This document shows positions 8,890 through 18,389 of a DNA stretch of 64,000 nucleotides, one piece after another; the stretch's first letter is position 1; the number at the start of each line of letters is the position of its first letter. Source of the stretch: Bdellovibrionota bacterium (GTDB taxonomy: Bacteria > Bdellovibrionota > Bdellovibrionia > Bdellovibrionales > Bdellovibrionaceae); assembly GCA_963170155.1 (NCBI GenBank), contig CAUJGP010000009.1:1-64000 (forward strand), in the 5' to 3' direction. The notes beneath the pieces are model-generated. The model was not told where the DNA came from, searched no databases, and saw only the letters and a list, made by a program, of their open reading frames with translations. Both the position numbers and the translations under genes were made by a program.

Positions 8890-10256
8890 CAAGCAGCTAT
8901 TTTCTTGCTAAGAAGAGCACCGTTTCGGCCTGAATTTTTAACTTGGTAAAGAGCTTCATCTGCCGCAGCAATAAGATCGATGGTGGTCTTTCCATTTCTG
9001 GGGAAAACACTTAAACCAATACTGGCGGTGATTTTAAGAGGTTTTTCTTGATTAGGAATAGGAATAATAAGGCTTTCAATCGATTCTCGTAGTCTTTCTC
9101 CAATAAGATAGACATGTGACTCTTCGATATTAGGAAGAATGACGGCAAATTCCTCACCCCCGTAACGAGCGGCAACGTCTGTTGAACGGCAGAAATCTTT
9201 CAAGCAGTGAGCCGCGACTTTGAGAACAATGTCTCCGACTAAGTGCCCATAGGTGTCGTTTACTTTTTTAAAGTGATCCAAATCAAGAAGCAAAAGACCA
9301 AAAGTTTTTTTGCGTTCTCCATGCTCTCTGATCTCATTATCCAAGCGAACTTTGAAATACCGATGATTATAGAGATCGGTTAACTCATCGGTCATTGCTT
9401 TTTTAAACAGTTCTCGATTATCAAGAGAAAAGCTGAGGGGCTCACAAATGGTCTCTAAAAGATTTTCATCATTGTAAGAAAACTCCATTTTTTTTGCAAA
9501 AATAAAGTATTTTTGTCTTTCAGAATCATCAAGGTATTTAAAGCTGATCCAGGAATAACCATCTATTTTTTGGTAATGAAGGTCTCCTGCAATTAGGTGG
9601 GGCTTCACATTTTCTGCAAGATCCCGGATTGTTCTTTGTTCTAAGTCCAATTTGTTATTGGTCGTATAAGTGATGAGCTGAAGAGCTCCATTGCGTGTTT
9701 CCTGCTTGATGTACATAGCTAAATCGATATTTAGAATCCCTGAAAGATGAGCAAATAAATTTCTTAACATGACGAGAGGATCATCAAAGGTTGTGGTTCT
9801 TTCCAATACATCTCTAATTAAAGAAATTTGAAATAGATGCTGATCAAGGGCTTTGATAGTTTCTTCTTTTCTAGAGATTTCATCATGGTATTTGCGATTG
9901 AGAACATCTTCTAAAGAAACATCTTTGAGGTAGATTAAGACTTTAAAATCTTCTTCTGAGGTTTTCATGCTTTTCCAAGTTATTTGCAATCGACCGTCTT
10001 TACTTTTTGTCCTGAAGAGGGCCTCTCGAACAGGGGCTTCAAGGAGTGTTTTACAGCCAAGCTTCATTTTTTCCCAGTCAAAATCATCGATTTGTAAAAG
10101 TTCGGGCAAAGGTTTTTTACGAATCAGTGCGAGAGAAGATTCATCGATGAGATTGGCGAAGCTAGGATTAAAATAAACCGGACGTAAATCTTCGCTGATA
10201 ATGCAAATAGCATCAACAAAGTTATCAAAAATGTCTGGTTTAATTTCAAATTTCAC
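8889..10256 (-). CDS. Diguanylate cyclase with PAS-like and GAF-like input domains
   Basis: 455 residues. An N-terminal PAS-like domain (about 8-115, starting DNFVDAICIISEDLRPVYFN) is followed by a short coiled segment, a GAF-like region (about 150-280) and a GGDEF domain (about 290-450). The active-site loop is GGEEF (about 365-369), the metal-binding region reads LLLDLDHFKKVNDTYGH, and an inhibitory I-site RSTD sits five residues upstream. It should make cyclic di-GMP from GTP and be product-inhibited. No transmembrane segment is seen, so it is cytoplasmic. It is last in the cheY-cheX-pseudoCheA unit, 54 bases after the preceding gene, which suggests control by that phosphorelay. Confidence 0.9.
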   Translation of the reverse strand: MKFEIKPDIFDNFVDAICIISEDLRPVYFNPSFANLIDESSLALIRKKPLPELLQIDDFDWEKMKLGCKTLLEAPVREALFRTKSKDGRLQITWKSMKTSEEDFKVLIYLKDVSLEDVLNRKYHDEISRKEETIKALDQHLFQISLIRDVLERTTTFDDPLVMLRNLFAHLSGILNIDLAMYIKQETRNGALQLITYTTNNKLDLEQRTIRDLAENVKPHLIAGDLHYQKIDGYSWISFKYLDDSERQKYFIFAKKMEFSYNDENLLETICEPLSFSLDNRELFKKAMTDELTDLYNHRYFKVRLDNEIREHGERKKTFGLLLLDLDHFKKVNDTYGHLVGDIVLKVAAHCLKDFCRSTDVAARYGGEEFAVILPNIEESHVYLIGERLRESIESLIIPIPNQEKPLKITASIGLSVFPRNGKTTIDLIAAADEALYQVKNSGRNGALLSKKIAA

Positions 10257-10310
10257 AAAAAATGCTCCTTTTGCTTTCCAAAAATTAATATATACACATT
10301 AAAAATACAT

Positions 10311-11954
10311 TTAACTCACGGGTCTTAATGAGACTTTTATCTCTGAACCACCACCACTAATCCAATTCACTAAATCAGAATTAATTTCACTTACAAAAGG
10401 CAAGTGAATGTTTAACGAAACTGAAAACTCATCTTCGGATTTTATTTCTAACAACCCCCCAATATGATTAACGGCTTGATTAAGGGTTTCAAGTAATTCT
10501 TTTTCGGCAGTATCATTGGGGTTATTTATTTTTGATCCAAAAAAATAGTAGGCGGATATTAGGATTTTTTTATTTTTTTCTTCTCCAGAAAGATCAACGT
10601 GAATTTCAAGTTTACAGTTATTGTTCTCGTTTTCATTTTTGTGATTGATAATGTGATTAAAAATAGGATTTAGTTGATCGAAAAAATAAGAATAAAATTC
10701 GGGAATCACACGTATTTTCTTGGGGTCTGACAAGTGATATTCGATATTATTACTTTGGCTGATTGATTGCGCGTAGATTTTTGCTTCAAGGGGAGCGAAA
10801 AGACTTGCAAAAGGTACGGCTACAATTTCATCCACATAGTAATCTAGCAAGTCTGTAAGGCCCATTCTTAAAAGCTCTGCGCAAAACTTATAGATGTTTT
10901 CAACAGGAATTTCTTTGGTATAAGTTATTTTATTATCGAAAATAAAAATATGACGATATTTGTTTAAAAACCCATCAAGAGAGTCATAGATTTCTTGCCC
11001 CAGTAAATGAACTAAGTTTTCGCCTTCTTGAGGGTTCAGATTGATTTTAAAAAAAGTAAGAATTTCATCTTCAATTTGATGTATTTTATATCCGAGTGAA
11101 TACATACTTAAATTATTGAGTTCTAATTTAAGATGATGAAGACGATCCGTGAGGATTTTAGATTGATCTTGGACATCTCCTGTGCTGCCAAAGGTCCAGG
11201 AATTCAAAGTGTCCGCTGTTTCACGTGTTGCTTGGATCAGTCTGATAAAATTGGGTTTATCATTGAGGTATTTCATCACCATATCTGTGAATAGCCGATG
11301 CTCGTTGATGAGTTTTTCTGTTTCAAATAAATCAGATTGATCATGGAGGATCATTGCAATTTTTGTCAGAGCGTTGTTTTTGGGATGACGAATGGGTCTG
11401 AATTTTACATCAATAATTTTATTTTGTATACCAAAGTGGAAACCCTTGGGCGCCAAGCGAGCCAGTTGTTGAAAGGGGATTGCTTCCATAAAAACAAGAT
11501 TAAGCCAGTCTTGAAAGGATTCTTTTTTTTCTTGGGGGATAGAAATTATATCAATCAGTGATTCTCCCGTTGGATCTTTTCCTAAAAATTTTTTTGCTAC
11601 GGAAGAGGCTAGTTCCACTTTGGCATTGTCACGCTTAATGATGAGGTAGCCGTCGTCTAATGTATTTAACAAGGAGTCAAGTTCAATGAGGTCGTCAGTG
11701 TTAGTTTTATGATTTGAAGGCAATGCTTGATTTAAGTGGGAATCATCCCTATTTATTTTTTTTTCGAACTCTAGGTATGTTGAATCAACAAGGTTAAAAA
11801 AAGATTCTAAATGGGAGATATGGTCAAGTGCTTTAGAATGCTTGGTTAAGGAATACTCTTTTTTAACAAAAATTAAAAAATCATGGATTTCTTGGTTGAC
11901 GCCAACAGAGTCGAATATCTTTTTGAATTGCTCTTGAAGAATATTACTTTTCAT
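10311..11954 (-). CDS. Degenerate CheA-like protein (PAS, Hpt-like, pseudo-kinase)
   Basis: 547 residues. A helical N-terminus (1-60) and a PAS-like domain (about 90-205) precede an Hpt-like helical segment with HHLKLELNNL around His273-274, where CheA has HxLKG. A stretch reading AVPFASLFAPLEAKI aligns with the CheA segment just before its kinase domain. Where CheA has the N-box HLxRNAxDHG, this has NPIFNHIINHKNENEN. The G1 box DxGxG is absent, yet a terminal strand-helix region (HIGGLLEIKS, NIHLPF) still resembles the kinase fold. So it is a CheA relative that probably cannot bind ATP. It lies between cheX (40 bases) and the diguanylate cyclase (54 bases). A role as phosphoacceptor or scaffold is inference. 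Confidence 0.65.
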   Translation of the reverse strand: MKSNILQEQFKKIFDSVGVNQEIHDFLIFVKKEYSLTKHSKALDHISHLESFFNLVDSTYLEFEKKINRDDSHLNQALPSNHKTNTDDLIELDSLLNTLDDGYLIIKRDNAKVELASSVAKKFLGKDPTGESLIDIISIPQEKKESFQDWLNLVFMEAIPFQQLARLAPKGFHFGIQNKIIDVKFRPIRHPKNNALTKIAMILHDQSDLFETEKLINEHRLFTDMVMKYLNDKPNFIRLIQATRETADTLNSWTFGSTGDVQDQSKILTDRLHHLKLELNNLSMYSLGYKIHQIEDEILTFFKINLNPQEGENLVHLLGQEIYDSLDGFLNKYRHIFIFDNKITYTKEIPVENIYKFCAELLRMGLTDLLDYYVDEIVAVPFASLFAPLEAKIYAQSISQSNNIEYHLSDPKKIRVIPEFYSYFFDQLNPIFNHIINHKNENENNNCKLEIHVDLSGEEKNKKILISAYYFFGSKINNPNDTAEKELLETLNQAVNHIGGLLEIKSEDEFSVSLNIHLPFVSEINSDLVNWISGGGSEIKVSLRPVS

Positions 11955-11994
11955 GAGAATCGACTTTCTGCGCTTAACACACGTTGCTTTCTTA

Positions 11995-12507
11995 TTATTG
12001 TTGTTTGTGAAGTACTAGCTCAATAATAGCTTCTTCACCTTCTAAATCATATTTCATTACCAGTTTATGTCCACTGAGAGCACTAACGACAGTGTGATTA
12101 TCGCCAATAATGACAACAGGAAGGCACATTTGATAATGATAACCTTGCATGTTTAATTCTTCTTTCGCAATACCATGAATGACATTTGATATTTCAGCCA
12201 CGCCGCCAATAACTTTATTATCCAAAGTCGTTAGTTCTTCTCCGTAGACGCGACTCAATAGTTTGAGAATGGTGTCTTGTTTGAACCGAATGGCAAGAGT
12301 TCCTTCTATGGATTCTTGGATAAAAGCGATGATACCTGAAATTTCATATCGTTCTTCGATGGCTTTATTATGCCTTTCTGAGCTTTTAAGAACGGGAATA
12401 ATACCTGTGAATGCCCCAAAGGTTTCAGTTATCGCTTTGTTGATAATGCGAGAGATATCTTCATCTAGAGTTAAATGGCTATCGTTGAGTTTGGGTGCGG
12501 CACTCAT
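11995..12507 (-). CDS. cheX: CheX-like chemotaxis phosphatase
   Basis: 170 residues from the ATG at 12507, chosen because AGAGAGGG precedes it; a longer frame from 12540 overlaps cheY and has no ribosome site. The CheC/CheX/FliY-family motif ExxN is seen in AEISNVIHGIAKEEL, followed by LPVVIIGD. CheX dimers dephosphorylate CheY-P. It starts 13 bases after the cheY stop, so the CheY/CheX pair is encoded together and this protein probably resets that regulator. Confidence 0.85.
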   Translation of the reverse strand: MSAAPKLNDSHLTLDEDISRIINKAITETFGAFTGIIPVLKSSERHNKAIEERYEISGIIAFIQESIEGTLAIRFKQDTILKLLSRVYGEELTTLDNKVIGGVAEISNVIHGIAKEELNMQGYHYQMCLPVVIIGDNHTVVSALSGHKLVMKYDLEGEEAIIELVLHKQQ

Positions 12508-12520
12508 GTTCACCCTCTCT

Positions 12521-12925
12521 CTACGCCGCGCTTGTAGCATTTAAAATTCTCTCAATTTTACTGGATAATTGACGAGGAGAGAATGGTTTGATCACATAAT
12601 CGGAAACTCCAGCTTTAAGAGCGATCACAACGCTTTTTTGTTCTCGTTCTGCGGTAATCATGATGAAGGGTAAACTTTTGTGTTTTTCATCTGACTTGCA
12701 CTTTTGCACCACTTCAATGCCAGTCATTTTTGGCATATTCCAATCAAGAAAAACCAGGTCAAAAGGTTGCCCATCTTCATTTGCTTTATCTATTTTTTCA
12801 ATGGCATCGACTCCGTCAACAGCTTCGGTGAGGTCGGTGTAGCCAAGTTGCTTTAAAGCCTGCTTCAGTAAAGATCTGATCATTTCAAAGTCATCAACAA
12901 GTAGAATTTTTAAAGGCTTACCCAT
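12521..12925 (-). CDS. cheY: Single-domain response regulator, CheY-like
   Basis: 134 residues, receiver domain only. The acidic pocket is Asp11-Asp12, the phosphoacceptor Asp61 lies in LDWNMP, the switch Thr91 in MITAE and the conserved Lys113 in VIKPF. There is no output domain, so it acts by binding a partner. It is first of the unit with cheX, the pseudo-CheA and a diguanylate cyclase. The complete cheA at 19932-21662 is a candidate phosphodonor. Whether it talks to flagellar motors or to the cyclase cannot be told. Confidence 0.93.
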   Translation of the reverse strand: MGKPLKILLVDDFEMIRSLLKQALKQLGYTDLTEAVDGVDAIEKIDKANEDGQPFDLVFLDWNMPKMTGIEVVQKCKSDEKHKSLPFIMITAEREQKSVVIALKAGVSDYVIKPFSPRQLSSKIERILNATSAA

Positions 12926-13141
12926 TGTTCCTCCACAAAGTTCCCATCAGAAATTAAATTAATTTCTTCAATCTTTTCTCGGAATCTTTATTAAAAAACT
13001 AAACAGTGAATGGCATATTGGTTGTTATGAAATCCATTTTGTCTAAAAGTTCGACAATTCACAGGTCCTGAATTGAACTTAAACCCTTCTTAGGTCGGCA
13101 CTTTTTATGCAGGGATGAATTAAGTGATAAAGGAGTTGGAG

Positions 13142-14284
13142 ATGGGTAGTTATTTTTTAGTTTTCAAAATGTCAATGGTTGCATTTTTTTTGTTTATTTG
13201 TGAAAGCCAAGCCACTATTAATTCCGATTTTTCAAAACCTTTGAATGCTCATACTCCTCGTCAACAAGGAAAAAATTTAAAAAGTAAAAAGAATCAGAAA
13301 AAAAAGAATAAAAAATTAAAAAAAATATATATTAATTTTACAGAACCTAAAAAAACATCTTTAATCAGTTCTGAGTCTTTTGGTTATGAATCTGAATCTC
13401 AATCTCAAGAGAGTTATTTGAATGACAATGACAATAATGATTTAAAACCCAGCATAAAAATTAAGTATCAGCGCAAGCAGGAATTGGCATCAAATCTCTC
13501 CAATCAAAACAACCAAAATAAGAAGATCAATTTGATGGAAAAGCAGGAGCTTGGTTTTACCAATCAATTGGTCATTGGGTACAGTAATTCTGCCTTTCGT
13601 TATGAAGGTGAAGAGTTTCCAGCAAAAAGCGTAGATTTTATATGGGTGCCAATGTTGAATTCGACCTGTTTTTCATTAGAATGTGTTTATAGTGCTCGCA
13701 TGATCGGTGGCCTTGATTTGAATCAAGAGGGGAAAAATGAATTTGCCCTTTTGCAATTTGGTGTGCGTTTTCCTCAAACCCCTTGGTGGGGATATCTTGC
13801 TCCCAGCTATGATCTAAGGGGTTTTTTGCCTGCAACTCCTGGAGAAATTAATGATGATAAAATGAGTTATGGTTATGGTGCTGGATTTTCTTTGTCCTCA
13901 ACTCCGGCGCTCTTTGATACTGATATGATCACCGTTACGGCGGCCTTAAGTCTTAGAAAAGATGTCCATGATGCTCCGCTCACCATCCAAAGAAATTGGA
14001 TGGGAAGAGAAGCTCTTTTATTTGACTTCAAATTGTCCAAGTCCGTTTCGGCAACCGTCTTATTTGGGCATATTTATAATGAATATTATAATCAAACGAG
14101 CAGAGATATTTTGGAACTGATTCAAATTGTTCGTTGGAAGACCAATGACTGGCTTGATTTGATGCTCTCTCACAGCAATCTTAAACCGGCTTATGTTGGA
14201 GAAGGAACGCAAATAGATGGTCGTTTTGTGACGCCTGATAACTCCATTATTTCTATCGGTTTGGGCATCACAAACAAATTCTAA
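13142..14284 (+). CDS. Probable outer-membrane beta-barrel protein with basic linker
   Basis: 380 residues from the ATG at 13142, preceded by AAGGAG. A signal peptide (MGSYFLVFKMSMVAFFLFIC, cut near SQA) leads into a lysine-rich stretch (about 40-65) and a serine/asparagine-rich linker to about residue 130. From about 140 the sequence alternates as in a porin-like barrel and ends in TNKF, a phenylalanine terminus typical of BAM substrates. Substrate or role unknown. The cheY unit is divergent from it across a 216-base gap. A GTG at 13124 is a less likely start. Confidence 0.7.
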   Translation: MGSYFLVFKMSMVAFFLFICESQATINSDFSKPLNAHTPRQQGKNLKSKKNQKKKNKKLKKIYINFTEPKKTSLISSESFGYESESQSQESYLNDNDNNDLKPSIKIKYQRKQELASNLSNQNNQNKKINLMEKQELGFTNQLVIGYSNSAFRYEGEEFPAKSVDFIWVPMLNSTCFSLECVYSARMIGGLDLNQEGKNEFALLQFGVRFPQTPWWGYLAPSYDLRGFLPATPGEINDDKMSYGYGAGFSLSSTPALFDTDMITVTAALSLRKDVHDAPLTIQRNWMGREALLFDFKLSKSVSATVLFGHIYNEYYNQTSRDILELIQIVRWKTNDWLDLMLSHSNLKPAYVGEGTQIDGRFVTPDNSIISIGLGITNKF

Positions 14285-14537
14285 AAAACCTTATTATTTT
14301 CTAATGAAATGATGGATTCATCTTTAGATTGAAAGATTTAAATTTAGGTTATATTAGAGTTCATGAATAGAGTCTCAATTCAGCACATTTTTAATAAATG
14401 AATTAGTTTTACAAGAAGAATTCAAGATATACTATTCTTGTTTTTGTATGCATTTTAGAATTTAAAATTCATTTGTATTGTTGTTTAGTTATTGATGAAT
14501 GTATTGTGTTTTATGATTCAGTTGTTAAGGGGTTGCC

Positions 14538-14978
14538 ATGAAGATTCTAAAAAGGTTTTTATCAATGATTGTGGTGATGGGTTTGGTTTGCTCATTTTTA
14601 TCTAGAGAGGTCATGGCGCAAGTTGGAGTTAGTGATCATGGAGCTCTTAAGGAAACTCAGGATTTTTTGAAAGATAAATCTCAAAGAGAAGTGTTATTCA
14701 AAAAAGATCCAAAGGCGCGTGAAGCAGATTCTAAATTGAATTCTGTGACGGGTGGAGATGCTGCTAATCATCAAAAAATTTATGAAGTAACCGCAGATAT
14801 CATGCCGGCATTGATGAATGCTGCAGGCAATGATCCTACAAAAGCGATGGAATTGCTTCAAAAAGCTCAAACAGACCCCGAGGGGTTTTATAAAAGCCTT
14901 CCTCCCGAAGTAAGATCAAAAATAAGAGGCATTGCTGCTGATGTTGAAGCTAAAGGCTCTGTAAAGAAAAGCCCCTGA
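14538..14978 (+). CDS. Exported protein of unknown function
   Basis: 146 residues. A signal peptide (MKILKRFLSMIVVMGLVCSF, cut after MAQ) is followed by a charged helical protein with a low-complexity C-terminus. The segment IYEVTADIMPALMNAAGNDP and the following helices show no recognised family. The ATG follows AAGGGG. It is probably monocistronic, with A/T-rich flanks on both sides. Confidence 0.7.
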   Translation: MKILKRFLSMIVVMGLVCSFLSREVMAQVGVSDHGALKETQDFLKDKSQREVLFKKDPKAREADSKLNSVTGGDAANHQKIYEVTADIMPALMNAAGNDPTKAMELLQKAQTDPEGFYKSLPPEVRSKIRGIAADVEAKGSVKKSP

Positions 14979-15157
14979 TAAAGTTAGGGATTAAGCCTAA
15001 AAAGAATGATCTTTTTCAGGATGGGATTTATTTAAAAAAGCATTTTGATATGATTTTGGAGATAGTTAAACTCATTCATTTTCGATGAATTATGTCCAAT
15101 AAGAGATTCATGAAAATTAAATAGCGCAGTGTGAAAAGACTGACTTTTATCTGAGAG

Positions 15158-16414
15158 TTGGCTCTAATGAGCGCCATGAAATACGATATTTTCTTTTCGA
15201 TTTGTCAAACAGAAGTGGATGGTTATCTTCCTAGTGAAAAAACCATGTGGAAGAATTTTTTTGATCAAGTGCAATGGGCCGATCAGTTGGGTTACGAGAC
15301 GGCATGGGTGGCTGAAACTCATTTGTCATGTCAAACTCAAAAAGAAAACCCGGGAGCAGTGATTCCCAACTTCAAAGGTGAAATTGGGCTTAATACAGAT
15401 ATTCTTCAGTTGGCTCATCTTATTTTTAATCAAACAAAAAAGCTCAATGTGGGCTCAGCGATTCGAAATATTTTATGCAATGGGGGCCCTCTGGCTCATG
15501 CGGAAGCCGTGAAGACTTTTTTATCTCTGCATGGAATGAGGGAGAATGAATCTCGTTTGCTTGAGCTTGGTTTTGCAGCAGGTCGCTTCCCTTTCTCATA
15601 CCATGCTTATGGAATTAAACCTCGTGATTTAGTGGAGGAAGCGGCTTGGGAGGTTGTAAAAAATAAGGTTTTTCAAGAAGCAACTTTAGTCATGTTGAAA
15701 ACTCTTCGTGGAGATCGTTTTGCGAGCCATGAAATCGGACCGCTGTACCTTCGCCCTGAGGATTTTAGAACTTCTGAATCATGGGAAAAAGTTTACAAAT
15801 TGGCCAAGGAAGATCGTCGCCGATGGGATGGCGATAAAATTTTGCACTTGCCTTATTTTGTTTTTGAAAAAGTGGGAGTGATTCCTTTTGAGGCCCCTTT
15901 GGAGTTGTTGCGGCTCACGATTGGCTCTCATGACCCTGAGACTCAATCAATGGCGAATACGATTTTACCAACAGGTGTTTTTAATTTGTCAATCACCCCT
16001 GGTCACATCATTGAGGAAACTCATCAGCGTATGAATCAAGTATTTCATGCCAGTGGGGGAGCTTGGACACGAGCCCACATGCCACGAACAGCTTTAATCT
16101 TTGTCGATGCCACAAAAGGTTTATCTCCAGAGCAACAGTCAGCTCGAGCCCGCGAACAAGCGAAAAAAGCGTGGCACCATTATTGGTTAGCCATGGAAAA
16201 AACTCTTGATCCCAAAAAGATTGAAAGTGCTGTTGAAAATTCCATTGCAGGGCATCCTGAAGAAGTAGCTCAGGCCATTAAAAATAAATATCACCCAGAG
16301 GATCGTTTGATGTTGTGGTTTGATTTTAACAACCACGACAATGAGGCTATCAAAGCAAGTATGCAAGTGTTTATGGAGCAGGTAAAGCCTCGTATTGAGG
16401 AGTTGAATCGTTGA
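15158..16414 (+). CDS. Luciferase-like (LLM class) flavin-dependent oxidoreductase
   Basis: About 415 residues. The start is TTG 15158 or ATG 15167; GAGAG lies just upstream. The bacterial-luciferase barrel is suggested by WADQLGYETAWVAETHL near the start, LNVGSAIRNIL and LELGFAAGRFPFSYHAYGI. Such enzymes use FMNH2 and oxygen, or F420. The substrate cannot be told. The stop overlaps the TTG start of the KynB-type cyclase (TTGA at 16411-16414), so the two are translationally coupled and may act on the same compound. Confidence 0.75.
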   Translation: MALMSAMKYDIFFSICQTEVDGYLPSEKTMWKNFFDQVQWADQLGYETAWVAETHLSCQTQKENPGAVIPNFKGEIGLNTDILQLAHLIFNQTKKLNVGSAIRNILCNGGPLAHAEAVKTFLSLHGMRENESRLLELGFAAGRFPFSYHAYGIKPRDLVEEAAWEVVKNKVFQEATLVMLKTLRGDRFASHEIGPLYLRPEDFRTSESWEKVYKLAKEDRRRWDGDKILHLPYFVFEKVGVIPFEAPLELLRLTIGSHDPETQSMANTILPTGVFNLSITPGHIIEETHQRMNQVFHASGGAWTRAHMPRTALIFVDATKGLSPEQQSARAREQAKKAWHHYWLAMEKTLDPKKIESAVENSIAGHPEEVAQAIKNKYHPEDRLMLWFDFNNHDNEAIKASMQVFMEQVKPRIEELNR

Positions 16415-17049
16415 TTTATGATATTTCACCTCTCATCAGTGAAAGCTTAGCGGTTTTTCCTGGAGATGTTTCTTTTTCTAGGAGCATTTCCATGGCATTT
16501 GGCCAAGGGGATCATTTGAGTCTAAGCTCAGTGACTTCTACCTTGCATATTGGTTCTCATGCAGATGCCCCCTCGCACTATCATAGAGAGGGCAAAAGCA
16601 TTGATCAGAGTTCTTTATCAACATACCTAGGGCATTGTCAGGTGATCGACGTCAGCCATATCTCTGGAGAGATCAATTTGGAGAAAATGGGAAAGCCTTT
16701 TGAGATCGCATCTGAAAGAGTTTTGTTTAAGACAAAATCCATTCAAAATGTTTGTGTTTGGCAGGACGACTTTAGCTATGTGTCTCCAGAACTTGTATAT
16801 TTTTTGGCAGGTAAGGGAGTGAAGCTAATTGGTATTGATACCCCTTCTATGGATTTCTCTAAAAGCAAAGAATTGGAAGCCCATCAGGCTTTTCATCAAA
16901 CAAAAGTTTCCATTTTAGAAGGTTTAGTGTTGGATAACATTCACCCTGGTTTTTATATTTTAATAGCGCTTCCTTTGAAAATTCAGGGTGCGGAAGCGTC
17001 TCCTGTACGAGCTGTTTTATTGGATGAATCGCTTTCAATTCTTCGCTGA
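16411..17049 (+). CDS. Cyclase-family protein (arylformamidase/KynB-like metal hydrolase)
   Basis: 212 residues. The metal-binding family motif HxGxHxDxPxH appears as HIGSHADAPSHY near residue 47, the starting strand is IYDISPLISESLAVFPGD and a later conserved segment is GIDTPSMD. KynB hydrolyses N-formylkynurenine, but related cyclases use other cyclic or formyl substrates. No other kynurenine-pathway gene is in the window, so the KynB role is not proven. The TTG start overlaps the stop of the luciferase-like gene, and purT follows after 25 bases. Confidence 0.75.
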   Translation: MIYDISPLISESLAVFPGDVSFSRSISMAFGQGDHLSLSSVTSTLHIGSHADAPSHYHREGKSIDQSSLSTYLGHCQVIDVSHISGEINLEKMGKPFEIASERVLFKTKSIQNVCVWQDDFSYVSPELVYFLAGKGVKLIGIDTPSMDFSKSKELEAHQAFHQTKVSILEGLVLDNIHPGFYILIALPLKIQGAEASPVRAVLLDESLSILR

Positions 17050-17074
17050 ATTATAGAGAAAAACAAAGAGGTGA

Positions 17075-18235
17075 GTGGTGAAAAAAATTTTACTTTTAGG
17101 AGCAGGGGAACTAGGTAAAGAATTAGTGATTTCAGCAAAACGCTTGGGACAGTATGTGATTGCTGTTGATCGTTATGCGGGAGCACCTGCGATGCAAATG
17201 GCAGATGCCATGGAAGTGATTGACATGCTCAATGGTTCTGAAATTGAACGCATTGTTGTAAAACACAAGCCTGATTTGATTGTTCCTGAGATTGAAGCCA
17301 TTCGAACTGAAAAACTTTTGGAGCTTGAAGGTAAAGGGTATCGAGTGATTCCTACTGCCGAGGCGGCTCATTTAACAATGAACCGTGATGCTATTCGAGA
17401 TGTAGCCTCAAAAGAGCTAAAGTTAAAAACAGCTCGGTATGCTTATGCTACCAGTCTTGAGGAACTAATTGAAGGAGCTCAAGAAATAGGATTTCCTTGT
17501 GTTGTAAAACCAGTCATGTCTTCGTCAGGTAAAGGGCAATCCGTTGTAAAATCAGAGCAAGCTCTCACTCAAGCATGGAACTATGCCTTTGAAGGGATGC
17601 GAGGAGATAAACAGAAGGTGATTATTGAGTCTTTTATTCCTTTTGAATATGAGATTACATTGTTAACGGTAAAGCAAACGCACGGTAAAACACTGTTTGT
17701 TGATCCTATTGGGCATCGGCAAGAGTTTGGAGATTACAGGGAGTCCTGGATGCCCCTTCGCATGAAGCCTGATCTTTTACTTAAAGCAAAAAGGATGGCT
17801 AAGAAAATCACGGATCGCTTGGGAGGAGCTGGGGTTTTTGGTGTCGAGTTTTTCATTACCAAGGATGATGTTTATTTTTCGGAGCTTTCACCTCGCCCTC
17901 ATGATACGGGGATGGTAACATTGATTTCTCAAGATCTCTCTGAGTTTGATTTGCATGCTCGAGCAATATTGGGGCTTCCGATTCCTGAAATTCAGTACTA
18001 TGGGCCTAGTGCGTCTGCTGTGATTCTCTCCCCAGGATCTTCTGACCACTTTCCCATAATCCAGGGAGTTGAGAGGGCTTTGAAATTTAAGAAAGTGGAT
18101 GTACGCATTTTTGGAAAACCCACGGCTCGCCCCTATCGCCGCATGGGAGTGGTTTTGGCCCGAGGTTCAAATATCAAAAATGCTAAAAATTTAGCTATTA
18201 AGGCGGCTAAGAAAATTAAAGTCATCAATCCCTAA
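17075..18235 (+). CDS. purT: Formate-dependent GAR transformylase (PurT-type ATP-grasp)
   Basis: 386 residues, close to the usual 392. The N-terminal Rossmann-like fold reads [20 protein letters not shown]. The ATP-grasp core has [32 protein letters not shown] and the metal/phosphate-site region [16 protein letters not shown]. It makes formylglycinamide ribonucleotide from GAR, formate and ATP in purine synthesis. The start is GTG at 17075 after AGAGG. It lies 25 bases after the cyclase gene; a formate-releasing upstream step would give the cluster a formate link, but that is inference. Confidence 0.92.
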   Translation: MVKKILLLGAGELGKELVISAKRLGQYVIAVDRYAGAPAMQMADAMEVIDMLNGSEIERIVVKHKPDLIVPEIEAIRTEKLLELEGKGYRVIPTAEAAHLTMNRDAIRDVASKELKLKTARYAYATSLEELIEGAQEIGFPCVVKPVMSSSGKGQSVVKSEQALTQAWNYAFEGMRGDKQKVIIESFIPFEYEITLLTVKQTHGKTLFVDPIGHRQEFGDYRESWMPLRMKPDLLLKAKRMAKKITDRLGGAGVFGVEFFITKDDVYFSELSPRPHDTGMVTLISQDLSEFDLHARAILGLPIPEIQYYGPSASAVILSPGSSDHFPIIQGVERALKFKKVDVRIFGKPTARPYRRMGVVLARGSNIKNAKNLAIKAAKKIKVINP

Positions 18236-18267
18236 AAAGATCAAACTGTATGGTTTTATAGTGAGTG

Positions 18268-18281
18268 ATATTGATCAATAT
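18268..18281. promoter_or_regulatory. 14-base perfect palindrome ATATTGATCAATAT
   Basis: It lies 108 bases before the gene at 18390 and 33 bases after purT. It resembles FNR half-sites joined without the usual 4-base spacer, so FNR is unlikely; another dimeric regulator is possible. Confidence 0.3.
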
Positions 18282-18389
18282 TAATGTCCATGGAAAGAAA
18301 TGGTTTGATTCTAGACTAAAGTCATGAATGGTTTTTACTTATGAATGTTTTGTCGAGAATTTATTTGAACTTTGTTAGATTGATGGAGG

